Positions 50,908-59,247 of a stretch of DNA of 64,000 nucleotides are shown here, in pieces (the stretch's first letter is position 1; each line of letters starts with the position of its first letter). Under the pieces are notes generated by a model, which worked only from the letters and a program-made list of their open reading frames with translations, ran no database searches and was not told the DNA's origin. The DNA lies in NCBI GenBank assembly GCA_023227825.1, contig JALOCJ010000004.1, positions 124,001 to 188,000 on the forward strand, given 5' to 3'. This stretch comes from Candidatus Cloacimonas sp. (GTDB taxonomy: Bacteria; Cloacimonadota; Cloacimonadia; Cloacimonadales; Cloacimonadaceae). The position numbers were made by a program, and so were the translations under genes.

Positions 50908-52082
50908 AGTTTTACAGCTCCGGGGTCTTTCAAGCCGTGACCGGTTATCAATAATACAATATCATTATCTGTTTTTAACCATCTTTTATTTACTGCTTTT
51001 TTTAGTCCAGCCAAAGTTGCGGAAGAAGAGGGTTCTGCAAAGACACCGGTATATTTAGCCAGTTCTAGTTGCGCTTCCTGAATTTCTGCATCGCTTACTC
51101 TGATGCCTTTTCCGTCTGTTTCTATAAGTGCTTTAACAGACCAATGTGCTAATGCCGGTGTTTTCACTTTTATAGAATCTGCTATAGTTACTGGGTTTTC
51201 AGCATCGTGATAATTTCCTGTTTCCCAATAAGAAGTTATGGCGTCACTGCTTTCTGCCTGAACGCATAACAGATGAGGCAAGTTTTTTGTTATCCCTGCT
51301 CTTTGCAAATCCAAAAATGCTTTATAGATACCAGTTAAAATAACTCCATCGCCAACCGGAATTACAATCCAATCCGGAACTTTATATCCGTTTTGAATAT
51401 AAATCTCAATTCCAGCGCTCTTTTTCCCGTCTATCGTTAAAGGATGATAACCCGTATTTCTACACATACAATTATGCATTTTTGTATATTCCAAAGCAGC
51501 TTTGAAGGCATCATCATAACTGCCATCAACTTTATGCAGTTCTGCATTATGCACTTGAATTTGAATCAGTTTAGCCGGTGGAGCATTTTGAGGGGCAAAA
51601 ATAACAACTTTTAAACCAGCCGAAGCACCTAAACAGGCAAGCGAACAAGCAGCATTTCCTGTGCTGGCAGTTACAATTTCTGTAATCTCTTTTTGTAAAG
51701 CGTCAGCTACTACAAGCTGAGAAGCACGGTCTTTATAACTTCCACTGGGATTTAAACCATCAAATTTTATCCCCATTGGGTAGTCGGAGGACGCTGTTCC
51801 TCCCCTTTTTAAGCCAGGAATCCTAACTCTAAAAAAAGGTGTATTCCCTACCGGTAAAGGGGGATAAAACTTGGGATTCACTGCACTGAATAGAAGAGGA
51901 TCAGGTTTTTGCTTCCATCTTCTACCAATTTCTTCATAATCAAAAACCGCTTCCAAAACGCCTTTTAGCGGTATTCCCGGCACATAATCCCTGCCACATT
52001 CATCACAAAGATAATGCAGTTCCTTGGAGTTAAATTCCTTCCCGCATTCAATACAACAGTATTTAAGCAAATAACTCTTCAT
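50904..52082 (-). CDS. Threonine synthase-like PLP enzyme with N-terminal zinc ribbon
   Basis: A 392-residue fold-type II PLP enzyme. An N-terminal zinc ribbon has Cys10/Cys13 (CCIECGKEF) and Cys26/Cys29 (LCDECGRDY). The PLP lysine is Lys117 in NPSGSYKDRAS, the glycine-loop is STGNAACSLACLG near 142, and the final ITGHGLKDP is the usual end. The place in the operon corresponds to ygeX (diaminopropionate ammonia-lyase), but the zinc ribbon points to the threonine synthase branch. It may therefore act as a beta-elimination or ammonia-lyase enzyme in the same pathway. A short in-frame palindrome insertion (GGTASS, residues 94-99) lies just before the active-site segment. Overlaps its neighbour by four bases. 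Confidence 0.82.
   Translation of the reverse strand: MKSYLLKYCCIECGKEFNSKELHYLCDECGRDYVPGIPLKGVLEAVFDYEEIGRRWKQKPDPLLFSAVNPKFYPPLPVGNTPFFRVRIPGLKRGGTASSDYPMGIKFDGLNPSGSYKDRASQLVVADALQKEITEIVTASTGNAACSLACLGASAGLKVVIFAPQNAPPAKLIQIQVHNAELHKVDGSYDDAFKAALEYTKMHNCMCRNTGYHPLTIDGKKSAGIEIYIQNGYKVPDWIVIPVGDGVILTGIYKAFLDLQRAGITKNLPHLLCVQAESSDAITSYWETGNYHDAENPVTIADSIKVKTPALAHWSVKALIETDGKGIRVSDAEIQEAQLELAKYTGVFAEPSSSATLAGLKKAVNKRWLKTDNDIVLLITGHGLKDPGAVKL
51786..51803. repeat. Short palindrome inside a coding sequence
   Basis: GGAGGA-CGCTGT-TCCTCC inside the PLP-enzyme gene. It encodes the short insertion GGTASS in that protein. It resembles the palindromes at 148-164 and 25190-25209. The bases before it (TAGTC) are close to those before the first copy (TAGTA). 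Confidence 0.6.
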
Positions 52083-52109
52083 TTTGCATTCCGGGTTGCA
52101 CTTTTCTCC

Positions 52110-53306
52110 CTATTTCTGCGCAAGGTTATAAACCAGCGCAGCATAAAAAGCCGCCGCTTTGGTTAAATGTTCAATCGGACACGCCTCATTGGGGGCATGA
52201 GCATATATTTCATTACCGGGTCCCAAACCGATACAGGGAATTTTTTTCATTCCAGCGATAGCAACTCCATTTGTGGAAAAAGTCCATTTATCAATAACTG
52301 GTTCTGTTCCTAAGGTTTTTGAATATACATCGGATGCCTTTTGAACATATACTGAATCCAAAGGAGTAACCCAAGTAGGATAATATTTTTCTGTAGGATA
52401 AACCAGTCCTGTGTAGGCAGTTTCCTTATAAGTTAAAATTTCTATCGTAGCTTCAGGATAACCGGCTTTTATACAGGCATCCTGAACTTCGGCAAGTGCA
52501 CTTTCTTTATTTTCGCCAAAGGTCAAACGCCGGTCTAAATGAAGGCGTGCACTATCTGGAACAGCACATTGGCTGGGTCCTGTAAAAAAGACCTGGGTAA
52601 CGCAAATACTGCCTTTTCCCAGAAAATCATCAGAACGCAAATACTGATGTAATTTCTCTATTTCCAAAGCAATGCGGGAAATTTTATAGATTGCATTATC
52701 TCCACGTTCAGGAGCAGAACCATGACAGGAAAGTCCTTTCACGCTAACTTCCATTTCCATCCTACCTCTATGTCCCCGGTAAATATTCAAATTCGTGGGT
52801 TCTGTAATAACCACGAGTTCGGGCTTAATTTCCTCTTCGTTTAGAATATACTGCCAGCATAAACCATCGCAATCCTCTTCCATAACCGTCCCTGTAAAAT
52901 AAATGCTTAAGTCCCTGCTCAAATTCAAATCCTTTATTATGCGTGCAGCAGTCAACATACTTGCCATTCCACTTTTCTGATCAACAGTTCCTCTACCCCA
53001 AACCTTGCCGTCTTTGAGGTGAGCGGCAAAAGGGTCAAAATCCCAAAGCGAAAGGTCTCCAGGGTAAACAGTATCAATATGTGCATCAAAAGCAATTACT
53101 TTTTCCCCAAAACCCAAGCGTCCAATCACATTTCCCAAAGGGTCAATATATGCCTCATCCATTCCTATTTCCTGCATTTCTTTCAAGATGCATTCTCCCA
53201 CTTCTTTTTCCTTTGTAGAAAAAGAGGGTATTTTTACGATGTCCATTAAAAAACGGGTGCTAATATCTTCATAGTGCTTTGCTTTTTCTAAAATGTCTTT
53301 ATACAT
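52110..53306 (-). CDS. ygeY: YgeY-type M20 peptidase/deacetylase
   Basis: A 398-residue zinc hydrolase of the M20 family. Metal-ligand segments are AFDAHIDTVYPGD (near 75), GRGTVDQKSGMAS (near 108), VMEEDCDGL (near 142) and VITEPTNLNIYRGHRG (near 170). The C-terminal His is in YAHAPNEACPIEH. Length and sequence features fit YgeY (E. coli 403 residues). Typical substrates are N-acylated or carbamoylated amino acids or short peptides. In this cluster it may cleave an intermediate such as a carbamoyl-diaminopropionate. That is a guess from the neighbours. It starts the cotranscribed ygeY-PLP-hyuA-like-xdh set, about 390 bases from ssnA. Confidence 0.86.
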   Translation of the reverse strand: MYKDILEKAKHYEDISTRFLMDIVKIPSFSTKEKEVGECILKEMQEIGMDEAYIDPLGNVIGRLGFGEKVIAFDAHIDTVYPGDLSLWDFDPFAAHLKDGKVWGRGTVDQKSGMASMLTAARIIKDLNLSRDLSIYFTGTVMEEDCDGLCWQYILNEEEIKPELVVITEPTNLNIYRGHRGRMEMEVSVKGLSCHGSAPERGDNAIYKISRIALEIEKLHQYLRSDDFLGKGSICVTQVFFTGPSQCAVPDSARLHLDRRLTFGENKESALAEVQDACIKAGYPEATIEILTYKETAYTGLVYPTEKYYPTWVTPLDSVYVQKASDVYSKTLGTEPVIDKWTFSTNGVAIAGMKKIPCIGLGPGNEIYAHAPNEACPIEHLTKAAAFYAALVYNLAQK

Positions 53307-53369
53307 TTTTCATTCTCCTTATGTCTTTAAAGCAAAAATAATTTACGCCAATTCTGATAAATAAATAGC

Positions 53370-53695
53370 TCCGGTGTGAACAAGATTAACAAGGACTTAA
53401 TATGTCAATGATGAACTAGATTAACAAGCACTTAATATGCCTGGGATGAACAAGATTAACAAGGACTTAATAGGTCCTGGGTGAACAGGATTAAAGGAAT
53501 TTTCGGGATTTTGCTATCTTGAAACATCCCGAAACCCAAAAACCTTATATCAATTCCCGCCTTGCTATTATAATTCTTCATCCTAACTTATCCATCCACC
53601 GTTCATTCTCAATTTAATCTCTTTTCCTCTTTCTCTCTTTGCTAAAAAATCTATCTCGCCATCTCACTATCTCACCATCTCACCATCTCGCTCTT
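53370..53695. repeat. GAACAAGATTAACAAGG units and TATCTCGC composite repeat
   Basis: Four units of about 34-36 bases (GTGAACAAGATTAACAAGG, then ACTTAATATGTC) occupy about 53370-53510. Their reverse complement recurs at 55390-55502, on the other side of ssnA. After a linker, TTCTCAATTTAATCTCTTTT and CTATCTCGCCATCTCACTAT form the composite repeat described at 46859. No gene is supported in 53307-53695. Confidence 0.7.
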
Positions 53696-55024
53696 TCAAA
53701 ACCTTTCCCACAGTTTTTTTGCCAATTCTCTTGCCTTGGCTTTAACTTCCTGTTCATCAATATCCAGCAGCAATTCCCCATTCCACAACAGAATTTTGCC
53801 CTGGCAGATAGTTGCATCAATATTTGCCTGGGAAATTCCATAAACCAGATGTCCCATCCAGGTCTCTTCATTAAAAGGAGTATACGGAATATAGTCAACT
53901 ACAATAATATCTGCCGGACTGCCTGCTTTTATAGTTCCGTGTTTTTCACCCCAATATTTTTGCGCTATAATAGGATTATTGAAAACCAGGGCAGAGGCAA
54001 TTTCCATAAAGCCACGGGAAGGATCATTTTGCTTCAGATGTTGAGCCCAAACACCAACTCTAACTTCTTCCAGCATATTATTAGTCATTGCATCAGTGCC
54101 AAGTCCAACTGTTATTCCCAATTCCATCATTTTACAAACATCGGCAATGCCCACAGCATTATTCAAATTGGATTGAGGATTGGTAACTATGGCAGCTCCT
54201 TTTTCCTCCGCCAAAATAAGTTCCCTGGCATTCAAATAAACGCCATGCGCCAGAATGCTTTTACTATTTAACAAATTAAAAGCGTTTAAGCGTTCCACTA
54301 CTCTTCTGCCGAAATGTTCCACATTATATTTTTCGTCTGTTTCCGCTTCAGCAGTATGAATATGGATACCGCAATTAAGTTCTGCAACTTTATCAGCAAT
54401 ATTGGCTAAGGTTTTATCCGAAAGCGTAAAAGCGGCGTGCAGACCAAAAAGTCCTTTCAAAAATGGATTGGGATTATTTTGGCAGTTTTTTATCCAGTGA
54501 TAGTTTTCCTCAATTCCTTCCTTGGCAATTTTAGCTCCATCTCTATCTGAAACCTCATAGCATAGTGATGCTTTAATCCCTGTTTCCCGAACCGCCTTAG
54601 CAATTTGAGAAAGAGAATTTTCTACAGCATAAGGAGAAGAATGATGATCAATTATGGTAGTTGTCCCTTTCCGGATGGAAGCTAGAATTGAAATTAAAGC
54701 ACTATAATAATTATCTTCCGGGAGCAGCTTTTTATCTAAACGCCACCACAAATTTTCCAGCACAGCATTAAAATTTTTAGCTGGAGCTGATTTTCCCAAA
54801 CCGGTTACAAAAGTAGAATAAAAATGATGATGCGCATTTATAAGCCCGGGCATAATGATTTTGCCTTCAACATCTATGCGTTCACAAACCTCATCCTGAA
54901 AACAGTCATCAGCACCGATTTTTACTATATAACCATCATCAATTAAGATTGCTTGCTGTTCCAACAGTGGTTTATCTCTATCAAAAGTAAGTATTGTGCC
55001 ACCTGTTAAGATGTATCTATTCAT
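53696..55024 (-). CDS. ssnA: SsnA-type aminohydrolase
   Basis: A 442-residue metal-dependent aminohydrolase of the guanine deaminase/chlorohydrolase type. It is the same length as E. coli SsnA. Segments are IMPGLINAHHHFYSTF (HxHxF-type metal site), IIDHHSSPYAVE, IHTAEAETDEKYNVEHFG, SILAHGVYLNARELILAE and GLGTDAMTNNML with the catalytic aspartate. It starts at ATG 55024, preceded by AGAGGAATAACG. A start 20 codons upstream lies in non-coding repeats. It may deaminate a purine or pterin-like compound before or after the xdh step. Repeat clusters isolate it from ygeY. Confidence 0.87.
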   Translation of the reverse strand: MNRYILTGGTILTFDRDKPLLEQQAILIDDGYIVKIGADDCFQDEVCERIDVEGKIIMPGLINAHHHFYSTFVTGLGKSAPAKNFNAVLENLWWRLDKKLLPEDNYYSALISILASIRKGTTTIIDHHSSPYAVENSLSQIAKAVRETGIKASLCYEVSDRDGAKIAKEGIEENYHWIKNCQNNPNPFLKGLFGLHAAFTLSDKTLANIADKVAELNCGIHIHTAEAETDEKYNVEHFGRRVVERLNAFNLLNSKSILAHGVYLNARELILAEEKGAAIVTNPQSNLNNAVGIADVCKMMELGITVGLGTDAMTNNMLEEVRVGVWAQHLKQNDPSRGFMEIASALVFNNPIIAQKYWGEKHGTIKAGSPADIIVVDYIPYTPFNEETWMGHLVYGISQANIDATICQGKILLWNGELLLDIDEQEVKAKARELAKKLWERF

Positions 55025-55094
55025 CGTTATTCCTCTCTTCTCATTTTGTCTATGCAGTGAAAGCGAAATGGCTATATTTGTCAAGCTTGAAGAA

Positions 55095-55605
55095 TGAATT
55101 TAACGAATGGTGAGATAGCGAGATGGCGAGATAAATTTTTTTTACAAAGAGAGAAAGAGAAAAAGAGATTAAATTGAGAATGAATTTAGCAAATGGTGAG
55201 ATAGCGAGATGGCGAGATAGATTTTTTTTACAAAGAGAGAAAGAGAAAAAGAGATTAAATTGAGAATTGAGAAATGAGAATGAACGGTGAATTAAGAATG
55301 TTCGTTGAATTGAGAATGAAAATAGCAATGTAGGAATTTATAAAAAGTTTTTAGGTTTCGGGAATTTCTTAGATGGAAAAATCCCTAAAATCCCTTTAAT
55401 CCTGTTCATCCCAGACCTATTAAATCCCTTTAATCCTGTTCATCCCAGACCTATTAAATCCCTAAAATCCCTTTAATCCTGTTCACCCAGGACCTATTAA
55501 ATCCTCGTTTCTAAAATCAAATCTGCGAAATCTGCGTGAAACAACGACCCTATAGACCCATCTAAAATCAAATCTGTGTTATCTGTGTTATCTGTGAGAG
55601 AAAAA
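55095..55605. repeat. Cluster of composite intergenic repeats upstream of ssnA
   Basis: Two copies of the composite (GGTGAGATAGCGAGATGGCG, a T-rich stretch, then ACAAAGAGAGAAAGAGAAAA and GATTAAATTGAGAAT) lie at about 55111-55186 and 55196-55270. Three units TTTAATCCTGTTCATCCCAG follow with ACCTATTAAATCCC (55390-55502, inverted relative to 53370-53510). Then come ATCTGCG/ATCTGTG units (55510-55605). No gene is supported between 55025 and 55937. Confidence 0.75.
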
Positions 55606-55687
55606 AAGCAGATGAACCGCGTCCTCCATCTACCCAAAATAAGTTCTTCCTTGGTTGAATGTTTAATACTGAAGTAACAACTAATTA

Positions 55688-55825
55688 ACAATCCTTTAAC
55701 GAAGTTAAGGAAGTGTTAAAGGGTCGTTAAACAGTTGAATAGGAAACAAGCAATTAATAAAGCGAGATGGTTAGATAGTGAGATGGTGAGATGGCGAGAT
55801 GGTGAGATGGTGAGATGGCGAGGGC
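55688..55825. repeat. Partial CTTTAAC hairpin repeat and GAGATGGT units
   Basis: Bases 55688-55735 hold a shortened form of the hairpin part of the 4671/34927 repeat (CCTTTAACGAAGTTAAGGAA, GTTAAAGGGTCGTTAAAC). About 55760-55825 is a run of GAGATGGT/GAGATAGT units of 7-8 bases. Downstream of them lies the thioredoxin lipoprotein gene end. Confidence 0.6.
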
Positions 55826-55937
55826 ATCTTTTTTCCCTGTGCTTAAAGGTCGGAGTTAACCCTCACACGAATATTTTCAGCCCCCGCCAAATATTGAAAG
55901 AGATAATACTATAGCAGGTTTTTTATGTAGTAATGAC

Positions 55938-56453
55938 TTATTCTTGTGGGTTGGGTGGATTAAGTAATTCCTCCAAATGTTTTATATATTTCTCAGCTCC
56001 ACCGGGTCTATAACCTGTGCGAGCAATTTCCTGGCTTTTTTCATTTATTATAACAATAGTGGGAAAGCCCTCAACCTTGTATTCTTTTAATTTTTGTTGA
56101 TTAAATGCTTTCAACTCGTCGCTTTGTTCTATCCCCTGGGGAAAATCAACTTTCAGCAAGATGAAGTTGTTTTTCGCATATTCCATAAATTCGTCTTTAC
56201 TGAAGACCTCTTCTTCCAATTTTTGACACCAGATACACCAGTCAGAACCGGTAAAATCAACCACAACGGGACGAGCATAAGATTGGGACATTTTCATTGC
56301 CTCATTCCAGTCAGTAAGCCATACACCAAGCTTCTTTTCAGAACTATCCAATCGTTCTTGCTCTTCTTTGGTTCTTTCAACAGGTGACCTATTAGGATTG
56401 CAGCCCAAAACAACCACTGACAAAGTAAGCAGTAGAATTAAAATCCATTTCAT
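55938..56453 (-). CDS. Thioredoxin-fold lipoprotein
   Basis: A 171-residue lipoprotein with signal MKWILILLLTLSVVVLGC (cysteine at 18) and a thioredoxin domain whose active site is DWCIWCQKLEEEVF near residue 72. The cis-proline segment is VEGFPTIVII. The motif WCIWC and the preceding DFTGSD match the Thioredoxin_7/DsbD-gamma-like group. Anchored in the periplasm it would reduce or form disulfides. It is the last gene of the operon grx-marR-osmC-trx and its start overlaps the osmC stop by four bases (ATGA). Confidence 0.88.
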   Translation of the reverse strand: MKWILILLLTLSVVVLGCNPNRSPVERTKEEQERLDSSEKKLGVWLTDWNEAMKMSQSYARPVVVDFTGSDWCIWCQKLEEEVFSKDEFMEYAKNNFILLKVDFPQGIEQSDELKAFNQQKLKEYKVEGFPTIVIINEKSQEIARTGYRPGGAEKYIKHLEELLNPPNPQE

Positions 56454-56881
56454 AATTGAACCTCCAAATTGTTAATATAAACTTCAGGAATTATTTTCGC
56501 GGCTTTTTTCAGCATAGCATTCACTGCGCAGTATTTTTCCAGGGAAAGATTTACTGCTTTAGCGATTTTATCAGCTGGAAGGTTATTGCCTTGAAAGTTG
56601 TAAGTTATGGTTATCGTATGATAAATAATAGGATGCTCAGCAGCGGATTCGCCCTGAGCATCCATTTCCAAAGTATAATCCTTTATTCCCATTTTGTCCA
56701 GAATGGAAACCACATCCATTCCACTACAGCCACATAAGGCAGCCAGTAATAAAGGTTTTGGTCTCGGACCTTGATCAGTTCCCCCAAAATAGGGATCGGC
56801 ATCCATAATCAGCTGATGTCCATTTACTTCGGCTGTAAAGGTCATACCACCAGACCAAACTGTTTTAACGCGAGTAGCCAT
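56450..56881 (-). CDS. OsmC/Ohr-family protein
   Basis: A 143-residue small protein of the OsmC family, which reduces organic hydroperoxides with a cysteine pair. The first cysteine region is AALCGCSGMDVVSIL (near 50) and the second is LEKYCAVNAMLKKA (near 122). The N-terminal part (GGMTFTAEVNGHQLIMD) is normal for the YhfA-like subgroup. It lies between a MarR regulator and a thioredoxin-like lipoprotein, suggesting a peroxide or thiol stress operon. Confidence 0.86.
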   Translation of the reverse strand: MATRVKTVWSGGMTFTAEVNGHQLIMDADPYFGGTDQGPRPKPLLLAALCGCSGMDVVSILDKMGIKDYTLEMDAQGESAAEHPIIYHTITITYNFQGNNLPADKIAKAVNLSLEKYCAVNAMLKKAAKIIPEVYINNLEVQL

Positions 56882-56883
56882 TA

Positions 56884-57336
56884 TTATCCTGCTATTGTCT
56901 CTTTCAATATCTCTTCATATTTTTCCACATAGAGTTGAAGGGCTTTATAGACCGCCTCCACATCTTTTTCCGGGATTTTCTTCAGAATCTTTGCCTGCTG
57001 GTCTAAAACTGTTTGCAAGCTATTAGCTGCCAGTTTTTTTCCTTTTTCGGTAATCATAGCAAACCAGCAACGCCGGTCTTCTTCCGATGGTTCACGAATA
57101 ACCAGTTGTTTGGCAACAAGGTTATCCATTATTCTGGTAATCCGGCTATGGGAAACATTCAGTTCTTTAGCCAACTCGTTCATATTGACAGGACAGTTTA
57201 CCTTATAAAGGTAGTTAAGTAACATACACTCCATTCGCCCTGCTTGTAAGCATGCTTTCTGAGCGTAGTCAATTTCACTCAAAACCATTTGCAGGCGGGT
57301 GATAAGATCGTGGAATTTTTTTGCATAATCAGCCAT
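56884..57336 (-). CDS. MarR-family transcriptional regulator
   Basis: A 150-residue winged-helix regulator. The DNA-binding part is MNELAKELNVSHSRITRIMD and the wing is EPSEEDRRCWFAMITEKGKK, which has the DxRxxxxxLT-like pattern of MarR. A cysteine at 29 (QKACLQAG) and others might sense oxidants, but the position of the OhrR sensing cysteine is not matched, so the inducer is open. It probably controls its own operon. Its start overlaps the glutaredoxin-like gene by eight bases. Confidence 0.86.
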   Translation of the reverse strand: MADYAKKFHDLITRLQMVLSEIDYAQKACLQAGRMECMLLNYLYKVNCPVNMNELAKELNVSHSRITRIMDNLVAKQLVIREPSEEDRRCWFAMITEKGKKLAANSLQTVLDQQAKILKKIPEKDVEAVYKALQLYVEKYEEILKETIAG

Positions 57337-57595
57337 CTGATTCTCCTTTTTTAGTATTATTTAAGTTTAATAAACGCTTGATCTTCTCGCGCTCAAAACC
57401 GACAACCGGGATATTATTTATCCATAATTGCGGAACCGCTTCCTGTCCGCTTTTGCGGATCATATCTTTACGAGCCGCAATATCTTTGGATACATCAATA
57501 TCCGTAAAATTCTGGTTTATAGATTTCAGATACTCCTTAACTTTCTTGCACCAGATACAAGAAGGAGTGGAAAAAACAATCACTTTCGCAGCCAT
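57329..57595 (-). CDS. Glutaredoxin-like protein
   Basis: An 88-residue glutaredoxin-fold protein starting MAAKVIVFSTPSCIWCKKVK, with redox site CIWC at residues 13-16 and the usual TVPQ-like segment as AVPQLWIN near 56. An earlier start at 57682 would add 29 residues that look non-coding. The chosen ATG has AGAGGAT in front. It shares the unusual CIWC spacing residues with the thioredoxin lipoprotein of the same operon. First gene of grx-marR-osmC-trx. Confidence 0.85.
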   Translation of the reverse strand: MAAKVIVFSTPSCIWCKKVKEYLKSINQNFTDIDVSKDIAARKDMIRKSGQEAVPQLWINNIPVVGFEREKIKRLLNLNNTKKGESDG

Positions 57596-57712
57596 TTTTT
57601 TTATCCTCTGTTCATATAATAGCGCAAAATTTCCCCAAAGCAAATAATATTTTTTACAGTGTAAAATTATGCGGGAAACCACCTTACTAAAAATGAATCC
57701 CTATAATGCTAT

Positions 57713-57779
57713 GATAGATAACTATCCTGCAAGATGGTTAATTTTCTTGCCATAAAATAACAGTAGATTATTATGGCAA
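57713..57779. promoter_or_regulatory. Two inverted repeats in the grx/radA divergent promoter region
   Basis: GATAG-ATAA-CTATC at 57713-57726 and TTGCCATAA...TTATGGCAA at 57747-57755 and 57771-57779 (15-base centre) lie between the divergent grx and radA genes. Either could be the MarR binding site of the redox operon. The second is close to the expected radA promoter. No direct evidence separates them. Confidence 0.4.
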
Positions 57780-57798
57780 AAAATTTGAGGTTGATTTT

Positions 57799-59133
57799 AT
57801 GACAACTATTTTCTTCTGCACTGATTGCGGTTTTGAAACTAGCAAATGGAGTGGAAAATGCCCTGCCTGCGGTGCTTGGGGTACTTTAAAGGAATCCACT
57901 CGCGTAACGGGAAAAAATAATAAACCCAGTGAGATATTAGTCCAAAATAAACCAGAACGAATAATTGATTTGGAATATGATGAATTTTCTCGCTTGATGA
58001 CCGGAATAAAAGAATTTGATCTGGTTCTGGGAGGAGGCATTGTAAAAGGAATGCTGATTTTGATTGGAGGTGAACCCGGAATTGGCAAATCCACATTGAT
58101 GCTGCAACTTTCGGAATGGATGGGTAAACAGAATAAAAAAACACTCTATTGCTCAGGAGAAGAAAGTGCCGAACAAATTCGCCTCCGCAGTAAACGCCTG
58201 AAGGTTATAAGTGAAAATATTTATCTGCTTTGCACTAACAATGCTGAACAGATTATAGAAGCAATAGAGGAAAATAAACCTGATCTGGCAATCGTAGATT
58301 CTATTCAATCAGTAAGTATACCTTCCCTGGATGCTCTTCCTGGAACTGTCACTCAATTACGGGAAACTACCAGCCGCCTTTTAAGAACAGTTAAAAATTT
58401 GGGCATCCCTCTATTTTTAGTAGGTCATGTAACCAAAGAAGGTTTAGTAGCAGGACCAAAAATTATTGAACATATGGTAGATACCGTTCTTTATTTTGAA
58501 GGAGAACAGCGTAGTCAATATAAAATCCTGCGCGCAGTAAAAAACCGTTTTGGTTCTACTAATGAGATTGGCTTATTTGAAATGACCCATCTGGGTTTAT
58601 TAGAAGTGACTAATCCCAATAGTATTTTCCTCAGCCACGAACAAAGTGATATGGGAACTGCTATCAGCTGCATAATGGAAGGCAGCCGCAGTTTTATTGT
58701 GGAAGTCCAAACCCTGGTTAATGCTTCCAATTATGGAACTCCCCAAAGAGTAGCAGTTGGACTTGACCAAAAAAAACTGGCTATGCTTTTAGCTATTCTG
58801 GAAAAAAACCTTTCTCTCTATCTTCGTAATAGTGATGTATTTGTTAATTTGACAGGTGGTATACGCAGTACCGATCCCTCACTGGATTTGGCTATTTTGG
58901 CAGCTCTTATTTCCAGTTTGAAAGATAAACCGTTAACTGAAAAAGCTGTTTTTATCGGTGAAGTTGGCTTAAATGGAGAAGTTCGTCCTGTTTCACAATT
59001 GGATAAACATATCAGCCAAACTCTGAAACTGGGATATGAGAAAATATTTATTTCCAGCTATGCTAAAGTGAAAGCCAATCCGAAACTTGTTAAAATAAAA
59101 GATATTAAAGCACTATATACTGCTTTGAAATAA
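57799..59133 (+). CDS. radA: DNA repair protein RadA
   Basis: A 444-residue RecA-like ATPase that helps branch migration in recombination. The N-terminal zinc finger uses Cys7, Cys10, Cys21 and Cys24 (FFCTDCGFE, GKCPACGAWG). The Walker A motif is GGEPGIGKST near 98, the RadA-specific motif KNRFGST near 250, and the C-terminal Lon-like domain contains VNLTGGIRSTDPSLDLA. The length is normal. Monocistronic, followed by repeat DNA. Confidence 0.95.
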   Translation: MTTIFFCTDCGFETSKWSGKCPACGAWGTLKESTRVTGKNNKPSEILVQNKPERIIDLEYDEFSRLMTGIKEFDLVLGGGIVKGMLILIGGEPGIGKSTLMLQLSEWMGKQNKKTLYCSGEESAEQIRLRSKRLKVISENIYLLCTNNAEQIIEAIEENKPDLAIVDSIQSVSIPSLDALPGTVTQLRETTSRLLRTVKNLGIPLFLVGHVTKEGLVAGPKIIEHMVDTVLYFEGEQRSQYKILRAVKNRFGSTNEIGLFEMTHLGLLEVTNPNSIFLSHEQSDMGTAISCIMEGSRSFIVEVQTLVNASNYGTPQRVAVGLDQKKLAMLLAILEKNLSLYLRNSDVFVNLTGGIRSTDPSLDLAILAALISSLKDKPLTEKAVFIGEVGLNGEVRPVSQLDKHISQTLKLGYEKIFISSYAKVKANPKLVKIKDIKALYTALK

Positions 59134-59140
59134 TGAAAAT

Positions 59141-59245
59141 AGCGAGATGGTGAGATAGCGAGATGGCGAGATGGCGAGATGGATTTTTTTTACAAAGAGA
59201 GAAAGAGAAAAAGAGATTATATTGAGAATGGAGAATTGAGAATGT
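59141..59245. repeat. Composite GAGATGGCGAGATAG repeat downstream of radA
   Basis: GCGAGATGGTGAGATAGCGA units precede a T-run and then ACAAAGAGAGAAAGAGAAAA and TTGAGAATGGAGAATTGAGA, the same order as at 55111-55186. It begins within ten bases of the radA stop codon. Confidence 0.7.
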
Positions 59246-59247
59246 AA

